A DNA stretch of 64,000 nucleotides, from assembly GCA_964016985.1 (NCBI GenBank), contig OZ024823.1, positions 40,644,264-40,708,263 of the forward strand, written 5' to 3'. Below the pieces are notes generated by a model. That model was not told where the DNA came from. It saw only the letters and a program-made list of their open reading frames with translations, and ran no database searches. This document shows positions 10,061-22,500 of the stretch, one piece after another. The position numbers and the translations under genes were made by a program. The stretch is from Anodontia alba. Taxonomy: Eukaryota > Mollusca > Bivalvia > Lucinida > Lucinidae. Positions within the stretch are counted from its first letter, which is position 1, and every line of letters begins with the position of its first letter.

Positions 10061-11594
10061 GGATAGCTCTTCTGTTACACCAATTAGTGTTGTTAGTTCA
10101 GTCCCTCAGGAACAAAGTGAAATGAACTCTGAAGACATGAACTTCATCAAATCTGATCCTGCTTCATCAAAACTCCAAAATTCTGACATTCTAAAGGATC
10201 TCGACCAGAAACTTTCACACCTAGATCCAGTCCAAAGAAAAGAACTGAAACAGTTAATTTATCAATATGAACACTTATTTCCGGACATTCCTACAAGGAC
10301 TGACAAAATTTATCATGATGTGAATGTTGAGGACTCACAACCTGTCAAACAACATCCATATAGAATGAACCCAACAAAACAAAAATATCTTAAGGAGGAA
10401 ATTCAGTATTTGCTGGACAATGATTTTATTGAACCAAGTCAAAGTGAATGGAGTTCACCTTGCATTCTTGTGCCAAAACCTGATGGAACACATCGGATGT
10501 GCACCGATTACAGGAAGGTCAATAATTTGAGTAAAACAGACACTTTTCCCATACCAAGAATGGATGACTGTATTGACAAAGTTGGAAATTCAAAATATAT
10601 AACTAAATTTGATCTTCTGAAAGGATTTTGGCAAATTCCTCTCACAGAAAGAGCCAAAGAGGTCTCAGCATTTGTTACTCCTGATGGATTATATCACTAT
10701 AAAGTTATGCCTTTCGGAATGAAAAACTCTCCAGCAACATTTCAACGCTTAATCAACACCATAATAGCTGGAATCGAGCATTGCGATGCTTACATCGATG
10801 ATGCCATCATATACAGTGATGAATGGAATCACCATCTTGGAACTATCAAAGCATTCTTTGATAAACTAAGTGAAGCAAAATTGACAATAAACCTTGCTAA
10901 AAGTGAATTCGGTCATGCAACTTTAACATTTCTAGGACATGTTGTGGGTCATGGTCAGATTAAACCTATAGAGGCTAAAGTGGAAGCTATTTCAAATTTT
11001 CTGGTGCCCACATGCAAAAGACAACTGATGAGGTTTCTTGGTATGGCCGGTTATTACAGAAAATTCTGTAATAATTTTTCTGTCATTGCTGAGCCACTGA
11101 CTAATTTACTTAGTAAAAGAATGAGGTTTAAGTGGACCAGTGATTGTCAGAATGCCTTTGATAAACTGAAAGCCATACTGAGAAGTGAGCCGGTTCTCTT
11201 GGCACCAAATTTTAATAAAGAATTCAAGTTAGCAGTAGATGCGAGTGATGTTGGTGCAGGTGGTGTATTACTGCAAGGGGATGACAATGGTGTGGATCAT
11301 CCAGTTTGTTACTTTTCCAGAAAGTTTAACAAACATCAAAAGAATTATTCTACAGTAGAGAAAGAATGTTTGTCTCTCATTCTTGCTCTTCAACATTTTG
11401 AAGTTTATCTGACTTCTTCGTCCTCACCTATTGTTGTTTTCAGTGATCACAATCCACTGACTTTCATCCATAAGATGAAAAACAAGAATCAGAGGTTGCT
11501 CAGATGGAGCCTGTTGTTACAGGAATACAATCTTGACATCAGGCATATCAGGGGAAAAGATAATATTATTCCTGATGCCTTGTCCAGAGCATGA
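10061..11594 (+). CDS. Gypsy reverse transcriptase - RNase H
   Basis: Open without interruption in the frame that begins before 9837, to TGA at 11592-11594. Reverse transcriptase motifs in order: WSSPCILVPKPDGTHRM, TKFDLLKGFWQI (first catalytic Asp), VMPFGMKNSPATFQRL and YIDDAIIYS (catalytic Asp pair; YIDD rather than the commoner YVDD or YLDD). RNase H follows with AVDASDVGAGGVL (Asp), TVEKECLSLILAL (Glu), VFSDHNPLTF (Asp) and IIPDALSRA (Asp). All catalytic residues are present. It would copy the RNA into cDNA and degrade the template. No integrase follows; the frame ends about 136 bp before the 3' LTR. Confidence 0.96.
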
Positions 11595-11720
11595 TGTCTT
11601 GATCTGTGGTTTCTTGTAACTTGCTGTATATAAGATAATAATTGCCTTTATCAGTATTTTATTTTATGATAATTTTATGGCAAAAGAAAGCTTTATTACA
11701 TAAATCTTTCTTTTCCTTGA

Positions 11721-11730
11721 AGAGGGGAAG
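11721..11730 (+). other. Polypurine tract
   Basis: AGAGGGGAAG directly abuts the 3' LTR, the standard plus-strand primer position. Confidence 0.8.
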
Positions 11731-12251
11731 TGTTTCCAAAAATAACTTTCTAGAACAACATGTTTACAATGACATGATGTTTACGTCCTTGTTTCTGGAC
11801 TGGGTTGTTTTTGGAATGTCATGGAAGATTTAGAAGTTTCTTGATTGGAACTGGAAAATAAGAGATGCTTGTAGTAAATTCTTTTTCTAGAACCTTCTTT
11901 GATATTATATAAGGAGAGAAGAATTTCATCTGGGCATCTTTGTATACTTTCACTGGAAATTATTCTATACTGGATTACTTTAATATTTTATTCATTCTGG
12001 ACTTAAATTCTGAATTCAGGAACATTAAATTGTGGAATCAGAAACTGATATTCAAAGGATTTGTTTTATAAATTCTTGCGGATTATTTTTGAGGGACTTT
12101 GTGACATAAACTTGAAAGGTACTGTTTACTTACATTATTTTGTTTTGAATCTTGTCTCCTTTTTTTTTTGTATGAATAAATATTGTTAATAATTTAAAGC
12201 TTGTTGCTGGTTTCACTTTCATTTCTTTCTCGTTACGCCTGGCTCGTAACA
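11731..12251 (+). repeat. 3' LTR
   Basis: 521 bp, TGTTTCC to GTAACA, followed by the target duplication ACTA. It differs from the 5' LTR by scattered substitutions and a shorter T-run before AATAAA. Confidence 0.95.
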
Positions 12252-12269
12252 ACTATATTAAAGCAAATT

Positions 12270-12430
12270 GTAGCAGACGACATTCTAAAATTGATTTTAT
12301 TTTTCAGAGAAAATAAGATTTGACATTTAATGTGAATTGTCTGCCTAGCAGACAATTCAAATGAAATGTCAAGTCTTGTTTTTTTTTCTGAAAAATAAAA
12401 ACAAGTACTTCAATGTGTCATCTGCTGTGG
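12270..12430. mobile_element. Palindromic MITE, family B (GAAATGTCAAG)
   Basis: Inverted repeat with arms containing GCAGACGACATTCTA, GATTTGACATTTAATGTG and, on the other side, AAATGAAATGTCAAGTC. The centre is TGTCTGCCTAGCAGACA. Confidence 0.75.
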
Positions 12431-12591
12431 TAGTTAGCAGTTTAATATTTAACCGCTTTCAATGACAAACCCCTAAATCTTATTAAAGGACCCCTTAATT
12501 CCAGAAAAGGGAGTCCCTGGGACCCTCAGTTTAAAACCCTGAGGGAAAACCATGCAAGTTTAGTCTAGATAAGAAGGATGTCCATATAAAA

Positions 12592-12694
12592 TAGGTTACT
12601 TATTTCTGTTCCTAAACATATACTGCTGTGGGTACTCATCAGAAGCTTCTCACCAAGGCCCTTCTGTTGAGTACCCAGGACAGGTTTTATAAAT
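12592..12694. mobile_element. Palindromic MITE, family A
   Basis: Diverged copy: GTGGGTACTCATCAGAAG facing CTTCTGTTGAGTACCC. Confidence 0.65.
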
Positions 12695-12705
12695 GTAATA
12701 TATGA

Positions 12706-12718
12706 ACACACACACACA

Positions 12719-12764
<46 letters not shown>
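12706..12764. repeat. (CA)n microsatellite
   Basis: About 59 bp of CA dinucleotides with one CCC interruption. The open frame on the other strand (poly CV) is only this repeat. Confidence 0.97.
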
Positions 12765-12765
<1 letters not shown>

Positions 12766-12933
12766 GTTGTTATTTACTTACTTCACAATCAGCATGTATA
12801 TAAAATTGTTTAAGGTACATGGATACACATCACAGAGAGATCACTCTGAGCTGAAAGTTAAGCCTCCCTTTTCAGGGGAGACTACTCCAGCAGAAAAGTG
12901 TCTTATAGGTCTAGATAAAAATTGGTATCAGGT

Positions 12934-13078
12934 AAATATTTTTTCTTATTTCTCACGAAAACATATGTTGTGGGTACTCATTAGAAGTGCCTCAGCAGTC
13001 AGCACCGGGGCACTTCTAATGAGTACTCAAAACATATGTTTTTTGGAGGTGCTTTTGTGGAGAAATAAGAAACGTATC
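12934..13078. mobile_element. Palindromic MITE, family A
   Basis: Good copy: TTCTTATTTCTC...GTACTCATTAGAAGTGCC facing GGCACTTCTAATGAGTAC...GAGAAATAAGAA, with a GCAGTCAGCACC loop. Confidence 0.8.
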
Positions 13079-13318
13079 AATACTTTTGGATTGAAAAAAG
13101 CATCTTATCAAGAGCTATTAGTTTGCAACTCTGGTCAGGGTATGGTTCCCTTCTCAAAGGGGTTTACTCTTAAATAAAAGAATTTCCTCCCATTGGGAGC
13201 AAAGTCTTTCCTTTAAAAGCAGCTTCCTTTGAGAAGGTAAGCAAAACTTTCAAGATAGAGTGATCTTCCATGGCAGTGTATCTGTTCATATCAAAGGAAA
13301 AATTGCATATTTTTATAG

Positions 13319-13561
13319 GACCCTTTCGACACACATGAGTTTGTCGAAAGATTAGCATGGCGGACCATGGGTGCTAAAGCAAGAAGTCACCTTGATGAAT
13401 TTGATCCTATGTTATTGCATAATGCCTTTGAAAAGATGATACAAGATCTGAAACATAAGAATGCTATGGTCCAACAAAGGGTTGATAAACTAGAGGTCGA
13501 GTGTAAAGAGGAAGAAAAGAAACTCTGGTCCAAGATTGTAGACTTGCAGAGAAGTAATCAG
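13319..13561 (+). CDS. EXOC5: EXOC5 observed coding exon 1
   Basis: 81 codons. It begins in phase 0 after TTTTTATAG with DPFDTHEFVERLAWRTMG, matching the region just after the human start segment. It ends LQRSNQ before the donor GTAATG. The in-frame TAG immediately upstream (13316-13318) supports an intron there. Residues ~30-81 are predicted coiled coil. An internal ATG at 13367 could be mistaken for the start. Confidence 0.96.
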
Positions 13562-16500
13562 GTAATGGCAGCTAACCAAGTACCATATTTATCCTGAATA
13601 TTTGGACAGACATGCCAAAGCCAGTAGTGTAGACCCAGATTATTATAATATCATATGACTTGTGCTCATTCTCTGCCTTCCACTGATGAAAGAAGGGCAA
13701 ATGTCAGTTTCTGGCAAAAGAATGCACAAGTACTGATCAACTGCTTAGAGGACTAAGCCTGCCTGGAAAAAGTGTGATCAGGTAAACTGACTGGCTCATC
13801 TTGGCCTTAACAGTGTTGACTTGGCCATTAAACTCCAAGCTAACCAACCAATAATATAATTACACATATATAGAAATCATTGTTTTTTAAGTAAAGTTAG
13901 AGCCCTAATTTTGGTCTAAAATTTGAAGTTTCCTATGGTTGGGGTAAGTGGTTATGTAGGGCAATTACAATATAAATTAATTCTTAATGTGCCATTCCAC
14001 ATTTTTTGAATGTGTTTTTTAAGGGTTAACTATATGACCATGTGAGTAAACTGCATTTTATTACGTAGTTTGGCTTCTAAAAATGTTTGTACAGTTTTTC
14101 TAATCTGATTTTTTCAGGCTTCTTTCTCACATTTCCAAGGACTGGATGAGAGAATTAACTTAGTGGCAACAAAGGTTGTTCATCTTGGAGACCAACTAGA
14201 GGGTGTTAACACTCCAAGAGCTAGAGCTTACGAGGCACAGCGCTTGATGAATTACCTGTCAGAGTTCCTCACAGATGAACCTCCAAAATCTGCAATCTTC
14301 ACAGATCCATTTCAGGTAATATACAGTCAAACCTGTCTTAACCCTTAAACTGCCAATCACAACAATTGTCACCTGCTTTGTCATCTATTTGTGATTTTAA
14401 AAGTCATTTTTGCAAACAGTGTGGACTCAGATCAGACTGCTCCTCAGTCTGATCAGGGTCCACACTGTTTGCCGGTATGCAAAAATATGTTTGAAAAGTT
14501 TGCAAGAATATTCAGCAGAGGACATAAACAGACGACATTTTCAGATGCAGGTTTTCTTGACATTTTAAGGGTTAAACAACACTTATGTTAAGAGACCATC
14601 CACTGGTAAGAGACCACTTTAAAGCATACTCTGATAATTAAAATGTGTTCATTCCGACTTGTATTAAGAGACTGTCTACCTTAAAGGATCACATGTCTGG
14701 ACTCACTAAGGTGGTCTCTTAAGACATATTTAACTGTAATTAAGCTTCATCATGAGTCACATATTGAAAAAAGGATCATCTACATATATGTGAAAAGCAA
14801 GGGCTTAGAAACATGAAGAGTCAAATACTATTTGCTGGGAAAAGTAAGGAACTATTATCAGTTTGTTGACTTGAAATTTGCCTGAAGAATGCTAAAGGGG
14901 AGTTATTAATATTGGAAGTTTTAGGATGCATTGTATTTATAGTGGAGTTTGATTTAGGACCAAAACATAGTTTCTTGGGTTGATGTTTGATCATTTTTAG
15001 TTTTTAAAGACTATCCAGTATTTTGATTAGTTGCTGTGGCAGTAGTGGAAAAAATGTTGCATATCATCTGCATCTGTAACGGCTTTTTCACTCAGACGTG
15101 CAAGTCATGACTCATGGACCTCTTGTTTAGTTCCTTGCTGGTACTTTCATCATTGACATGGCTAATTTATTATTAATTTTCAGCTCCAGTTTGCTGCTGA
15201 AATAATACAGAAGTTACACATGATAGCTTTGGAACTGCCAACTTCAGATAAAAAGTAAGTTTTATAATGTGATTTGTAAAAGGATTTGTAAAAGGAAAAA
15301 GTCCTTATGGGTATTTTAATGCAATGGCTATTCAATCCTTGTGGACAGATCTGAAAATTTGGCATTGTTTTATAGCAGATGTTCAAATATTTATACTGTA
15401 TTTTCAAGACTGTCAGTCAGTCTCATTTGCATGTAAAAGTATATGAAAAAAAATCCAGGGCCCAGTTGTTCAAAGCTAAGGACATCGTTAGTAAACGATT
15501 CGTTAAAATTTACATCGAGTGATACGCAAATATGCTGAAATTTTTTGCTGAAAAAATGTGAGTAGCTTTTGCAGTGCAAAAGCTACTCACATTTTTTCAG
15601 CAAAAAATATCGGAATATTGTGTATTGAATCCGCTAAAACAGTTAACGAAATGACCCTTAACGAGCTCGTTAAGCTAACGATGCTTTGAACAACTGGGCC
15701 AAGATATTTTATTTTTGTTTTCACGTATTTCCTTTTTATCATTTTGTTCAGTAGGATAGTGTGAACTTCGAAAAGGTCTCTTGATAAAAAAAATCCTGCT
15801 TTTTGCATTAAAACAATATTATTATTTAAAGTCAGTACTCCAGCTAGCCCTGTATAGAGGGGTGGGCTGTCCCTCTTGCCATCTCCTGCCACTCCTCTGC
15901 CCCTCTTAATCCGCCTTCTGCCTTATTTCAACTCCTGACATAAAACCCTACATGTTGGTGAAAATTTCATAAAAATTGGACCAAAATTAAAAAAAGTTAT
16001 CAATGTTTAAAAGTCTGTTTTAGGTGTATTCAAGTTTGGGGCATTTTATTGTGGAATGGGATTATATTTTGTAACATGTCTTGATAAGACAGGACACATG
16101 ATGTCCTCATTCTTAAATGACCATGCTAAAAGTGCCCTACCCAGCACCCCTCTGCCCTCAGATCCCAGCTGGAGCACTGAAAGTTAATCTGATTTGCATT
16201 TGTGCAAAATATTTAACCTTAGAAAATAGATATTTTGACAGCCACGGCACATACAAACCTGGGCCCAGTTGTTCAAAGCATCGTTAGCTTAACAAGCTTG
16301 TTAGTGGTCAAAATGTTAACCATTCTAGTAAGTACAATATCTAATTCACAGATATTTTTGCTGAAAAAATGTGAGTAGCTTTTGCAAATGCAAATTCTAT
16401 TCACATTTTTTTAAAAAAAAATAATAATGTATATGCCGTAATTAATGATCAAAGTTTTAATGATACGTTAACTAACAACATCATTAGTTTTGAACAACTG

Positions 16501-19500
16501 GGCTCATTTGTTAAGCTAATGTTTTGAACAGTTGGGCCTTGTACTGTTTTTAGCTCAACTTTACAAAGTACAGGTAGAGCTATAATGGTCACCACTGCTT
16601 CTGCTTCAGTGTCAGTGTTGGCATTGATTAAAGTTTTTGGTTAAAGTTTTTAGAAGGCTGTATCTCTGGAACCTCTGGATGGAAGATATTATTTTTTGTT
16701 TTATTTGGTTTCTATGGCCCTTTCAAGAATATTTAACTTATATGGAGCGGATCGTTCATCAAAGGTGGGTGAAAACTGGAGAACCCGGGGAAAAAAAACA
16801 CCTGACCATCCATATGCAGAACTTGACTTTCCCACATGTGACCCGAGCGAGGCTCGAACCATAGCGGTGAGAAACCCAATGGATGAAGTAGTTAATAATC
16901 CTCCTGGGCCCTGTTGTTCAAAGCTAACGACGTCGTTAGTTAACAATTCGTTAAAATTTACATCAAGTGATACGCAAATATGCTGAAATTTTTTGCTGAA
17001 AAAATGTGAGTAGCTTTTGCATTGCAAAAGCTACTCATATTTTTTCAGCAAAAAATATCATAATATTGTATATTGAATCTGCTAAAACAGTTAACGGAAT
17101 GACCCTTAATGAGCTCGTTAAGCTAAGGCACTTTGAACAACTGGGCCCAGGTGTTAAATACTGGTCTGAAGTTCTATGCTGTACCGTCTTGACCCACATG
17201 TGTAACATTGAGGTCAAGGTCACAGAAAAAAAAAGTTAATCTTAGGTTTAAGTTTTTAGAGGCACAGCACGATTCAGACGAGCTACACTGTCCTGCGACA
17301 GCTCTTATTTTATTGGAAGCATCTTCACTAGAGTTGATATGTTTCAGATTTAAGAAAGCAAGAAGAAAGATTGCAGGTATGTTTCACATTTTCTTGGGGT
17401 GGGGGTGCGGGTGGTAGGGTGTGGCGAAGGTGTTGTGTATCTTACATCACTGGGGCATCCAACTGATATTGGCTTACAGTTGGGCAAGGCTTGGTATCCT
17501 TGTAGCAGGTAGAGGGGGATGTTTTATTTTCTTCTGTTTCTTCACTTTCATTCCTGTTCCTCTCTTTTCCCTGTCCCTCTCTTTCATCTCCTCTACTGTC
17601 TCTTTTCTCCCACTCTCTGGGAGACAACACGAAATGACCCACAATGGTTGATGTGTCGTTAAACCCCAACACAATCAATTCACATTTTCTTGTCTCTTTT
17701 ACGCATGCTGATGATACAACATTGTGTTAAACAGACATAGATATCATATATAGACTTTGGACACTGTATTGGTATTGTTATACCCTTGGCATATGATGTA
17801 TGCCAAAGGAGTATATAGTTTTCATTGGTTCCATCTGTCCGTCTTTCTTTTCGTCTGTCATTCCGTCCTTCTGTCTGTCCGTCCCTCCATGATTACATCC
17901 GTTAACCCTTTCTGTAACCTTGTTTTACTTCAAAGTTTTTTGATTACTTATAACTCTGTAGCCACTGATCAAAACTTTGGGGATACCTGGGAGGGTTCTC
18001 TTCCATTCTAAATCTATGAACCCCTGAGTCATGCCCCAGTGCGGGGCTAGAGGTCAAAATCTAGGACACCCCAATAAAATAGTATATTGCAGTTTGTTTA
18101 TACAAACAACTTCTTAATAAAGAAGGATGGGCATCAGACATGTTTATCACATCAACATTCAGTGTAATAAGATCATGGCCACTGTGACCTTATTTTCATG
18201 CTCCAGTGATGTTGCCTTATATTTTGAAGACTATTTCATGGATTAATGCCTCAATAAAGTAGTATCCTGCAGTTTGTTTATACAAACAACTTCTTAATAA
18301 AGAAGAATGGGAATCAGACATGTTTATCACATCAACATTCAGTGTGATAAGGTCAAGGTCATTGTGATCTTATTTTGTCTTATAGCTTGAAGACTGTTTC
18401 ATGGATGTGGATTAATGTGATACTTGGAATATTGGTTCTGTGTGACACCACAATTGATATCATAACAATTGTAGGTCACCTTGACCTATATTTCATGGTC
18501 CAGTAAATTTGCCTTATATCTTGAATGTTATTTGATGTATGAACATCATTATTTGGGATTATGAATTAGTATGATCCAACAGTTGGCCTAAAAGTAAATG
18601 TAGGTCACTGTGACCTATATTTTATGGTCCAGTAATTTTATGTTATATCTTGAAGACAATTTGATGTATTACTATCATATTTTGGGATTATGTGACCTAT
18701 ATTTCATAGCCCTGTGATTTTGTCTCCCACTATTTGATACCTTAGTGTCATATTTACATATAATGACACAGTGTGACCCAACATTGACCTCAGAGTAAAT
18801 ATAAATCAGCATTACCTATATTTCATGGTCTAGTGATTTTGCTTGATATCTTTTAGATTATTTAATGGATTATCATAGTTAGTATAATGGAGCAATGTTA
18901 CCATCAGATTAGCATCTTAAGTATGTGTAGGTCAGTGACCTATATTTTATGGTCCAGCAAATTTGCTTCATGTCTTGAAGACTATTTACTCCAGAAAAGT
19001 TGTACTTGGGATGATAGATCAGTGTCACTCAGAGACTGACATTGTAAACTATATTTTGTCTTTAATATATCATTGTCATTAACTTTAAAATATTTTATAA
19101 TTAAGAAATGGCGCCGGCCAGGGGTTTTCGTGACCCTCTGGGCTAAGCACTCAGGGTAAAAATTCCAGCAGATGATATTTTGAAATATTTTTCTTATTTT
19201 TTTCAGAAAACAGGATTTGACATTTCATGCAAATTGTCTCCATGAAATGTCAAAGCCTTTTTTTTATCTGGGAAAAATAAGAACAATCTTATTTGTTGTC
19301 TGCTGAATTTACCATAAAGTTCACCATATTTTCTCTTAATATTCCTTGCCATAGTGGTCCTTTGAATGTCCATTTGACTGTGTGGATGTGCCAAAGAGTG
19401 TTGGATGAATAGCAAACAGTGTAGACCCTGATCAGATCCTGAATTCTGCAGCATCTGATCTAGGTCTACACTGTTTGCAGAGGCCTGTTTGTCTCAATAC

Positions 19501-22500
19501 TAGAGAAAGTAGTTCAGAGTACCATTGTCTCAGTTATATAAAAAAAATGGAGACAAATGTTAAATTTTCTAAACACCAGCTCTAGCTATGATGCTCTGGG
19601 GTTAAATTTTAGACTTTCTATGGCTGATTTTTAGCTGATAGGTAAAACCTCAGTGTTATATAACAAGCAGAAAACAATGCCTTATTGCACAGATATAGGA
19701 TCAGACCAAGTTATCTTGTCTTTTATGGGATGATGATTTATGCCATTCACTTTATAGGTTCTTTAACCCTTAAGTACCATTGACAACAGCAGCAGAAGAC
19801 ATTCTAAAAGACATTCTATTTTCCTGAGAAAATGTCTTGACATTGCATGTGAATTCATATGAAATGTCAAGACAGATTCTCAATAAAGTGAAAAAAAACA
19901 ATTTATAATCTCTGCTACAATTTAGAATGTCGCTTTAAAGGTTAAGGTGCATTTATTTTTTTATGCAAAAATTTCGGTCATACTACATGGATACACAGGC
20001 TTATCAGAGACTTCATTTTTATATGCAATAAAGCATTTTTATTTCTTTTATGAGAAAATGTCATATGCCAACAATGAAGACCCAAATCATACAACTTATC
20101 TACATTGTCTAGTCTAAGCAGAGTCTGCTGTCTATTGATTTATACTTTGTTAATGCCTAATTATTCTGTGCAGTGAAGACTTAGATCAGACCAGTTTTAG
20201 CATCATAGCCCACATATGCACTGAATGTCTTACACCTGTATATGTTCTTATTTCAGATAAATATGACCAAATTGAGAATGAGTTAATTGCAGAATTCAGA
20301 ATAGCTCATCATGAGGGAGATAAAAAGAAGATGAGAAGATGTGCCTCGGTACTCTCAAACTTCAAGGTAACATCACTTGTCTTGAAAAGTTGGTTTTCAT
20401 TACAAACAGATGCACAATTATTTGGCCAAAACTTACAAATTTATTTGAAGGTCATGACACTTTGTGCTGATTGACCCACAATATATGAACCAAATTATGG
20501 GAAAAGGTGTCTTTCAGGGCATATTGGACTAACAGTGATATTTTTCTTATTTCTCCACAAAAACATATGTTGTGGTGCCCATTAGAAGCACCTCTAATGA
20601 GTACTCACAACATACTTTTTTATGGAGAAATAAGAAAAATATGTTGATACCTGGAGCTATGATTGAAAAGTAACTTTGGAAAAGGGTCTTCTTTGCATAT
20701 GTGAGCCTGAAGGTTCAGATCAACATGTACAGTATGGTAAGGCACTCATAGAATAAAGTCCTACTAGAATATAATGGTAACCAGAGAAGGCCCAGATCAG
20801 ACTACACAAATTACAGGCTGATATAGACCTTCACTGTTTTCATAGGTCATCCGGGCCATTTTTCCGTGTGCTTTCATGGAGAAATAAGAACAAAAATATT
20901 GAAATGTTTTGGGTGGAAAAAATGGTGTTCTCTGGACCTATGTTAAACTTCATTCTAACACAACAAAACCCAAAAAAATATGATTTATTCTGCAACAAAT
21001 CACTTGGTGGAAGTACGCGGCGCTATCTGGCATCGTTCCAACGTCATTTTGACACTTTGCTGATGTCAGTCTTTGTTTCCATGACGTTTGACGGTGTAAC
21101 ATGGTTTTCCTCGACAACAACATTAGAAATGCATGTAAACATCAGCGTTACAGTCAAAACTGTTGGCGGGATTTCTTTATTCGCTGGCAGAAAGTTGGGA
21201 GAATCTGAAGGATACAATTACTTTTTCGTCATTTACTATTTGTTAGAATTGAAATAGATCAGCTCTTGAGCATGATTTGTTGAGTAATTAATCACAGTGT
21301 CGGTTTGGGCTCATGATTTGATCTACTTTACAATTGAGTCTGACCTCCAAACAGTGATTTATTACTCAACAAATCACTGCTAGAGCTGATCTATTTCTTA
21401 ATTCACATTGTCTCATGGAGATGAGCTGAATGTCATTTTTTTATAGGATAATATCAGAATATCTATTATGTATTAATTTCATCTGAAAATTGAAGGAAAA
21501 AAGCCACAATTTTATGCCTGAAATGAATGCTAAATTTTTTTTGGAACATTTTTCACTTGTTAAATCTGAACCTATTACTGAAGATCATTTACAAGGTTTG
21601 GACTGTTGATCACTTAACCCTTTCACCCCTGAGTTCCTGAAGTGGTCTCTTCCATCTTTGGATTTAGACAGGTCCATTGTTGAAAATAGGAGTTTCAGTC
21701 TAAACTGAAAAAGCAGAGTGGCAAACAGTGTAGATCCTGATGAGATGGCTCATTATGAGCCATCTCATCTGGATCTACACTGTTTGCATAAGCAGCTGCA
21801 TTGGTCTACAGAGTTGAAAGGGTTAACCAAGTTGGTAATATTTGTTGACATCTAACTACTTGTTTCAGGGCCATGGTAGATGTATTGATGCCTTTATTGA
21901 AGAAACACAGAAGGTTTGTGCCCATGTCTGAATCATTCAGACAGAAAGAGGGATACATGCTGATTATGATTACCTTATGCTGTGAAAATATCATGCCCGA
22001 TTTGTCCAGCTTCCATTTTCCCTAAGGACAAGTGAGAAATTTCAATTTACTTGTCCTGGGGCAAGGACTTCATAGCTCTAACTAAGAAGTGTTTCCAGAT
22101 TTTGAGATATATATTTTTTTAATTTCTCAAAGGAAACATATATTGTGGGTACTCATCAGAAGCACCTCATTGAGGCACTTCTTATGAGTACCCATAACAT
22201 AAGTCCATTTTAACTTCGTAATACATTAACCTATAGATAATGTGCTATTCTATTCTGTTATTCACCCTCTCCACAGAAAAACAACCTTTCAGTCGTGATA
22301 AAGTCTTAATTCAGAAGGTCCCTTTAAACAGTTACCTGTATGACGTAGTTCCTCCCGCTCAAATGATCACGTGTCAGTTTCTTTTCTGTGGACTGTGAAT
22401 TGTTCAAGGATTATTATTCTGTGTTAGAAAAAATGGATTAAATTTATTCTACACGGTTAAAATTTTTATATCCTTGACTTTCTCTGGTTCTATATTCACT

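Larger units (their letters stand above)
5949..12251 (+). mobile_element. Ty3/gypsy LTR retrotransposon, Gmr1-like (IN before RT)
   Basis: A 6.3-kb element with two LTRs (523 and 521 bp) beginning TG and ending CA. It is flanked by the 4-bp target duplication ACTA (5945-5948 and 12252-12255). A tRNA-Pro type primer binding site follows the left LTR and a purine tract precedes the right one. The coding order is gag, protease, integrase, reverse transcriptase, RNase H. Ty3/gypsy elements normally place integrase last; integrase-first order is known from the Gmr1 group. Three in-frame stops and one frameshift make this copy non-functional, but the LTRs differ by only about 2%, so it is young. 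No env-like frame is present. Confidence 0.95.
15255..17347 (+). other. EXOC5 intron with three family D palindromes
   Basis: Contains the family D MITEs at 15458-15700, 16261-16503 and 16906-17149, a hairpin-headed element at 16551-17311, and otherwise undistinguished sequence. The tail of that element lies 36 bp before the micro-exon. Confidence 0.8.

Noticed and set aside
11595..11730. Envelope gene after the gypsy RNase H
   Set aside because: Only about 136 bp remain before the 3' LTR, with no open frame of useful length.
12565..12765. Reverse-strand frame rich in CV repeats
   Set aside because: It is the translation of the CA microsatellite.
13367..13597. Start of EXOC5 at ATG 13367
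   Set aside because: Sixteen conserved residues (DPFDTHEFVERLAWRT) lie upstream in frame after a splice acceptor, so this Met is internal.
15255..20256. Direct splice of EXOC5 exon 3 to exon 5
   Set aside because: Phases do not fit and stops follow at once; the 29-nt exon at 17348-17376 resolves it.
20868..21257. 129-residue open frame on the + strand
   Set aside because: No recognisable similarity. It runs partly into an inverted repeat and lies in an EXOC5 intron without splice context.
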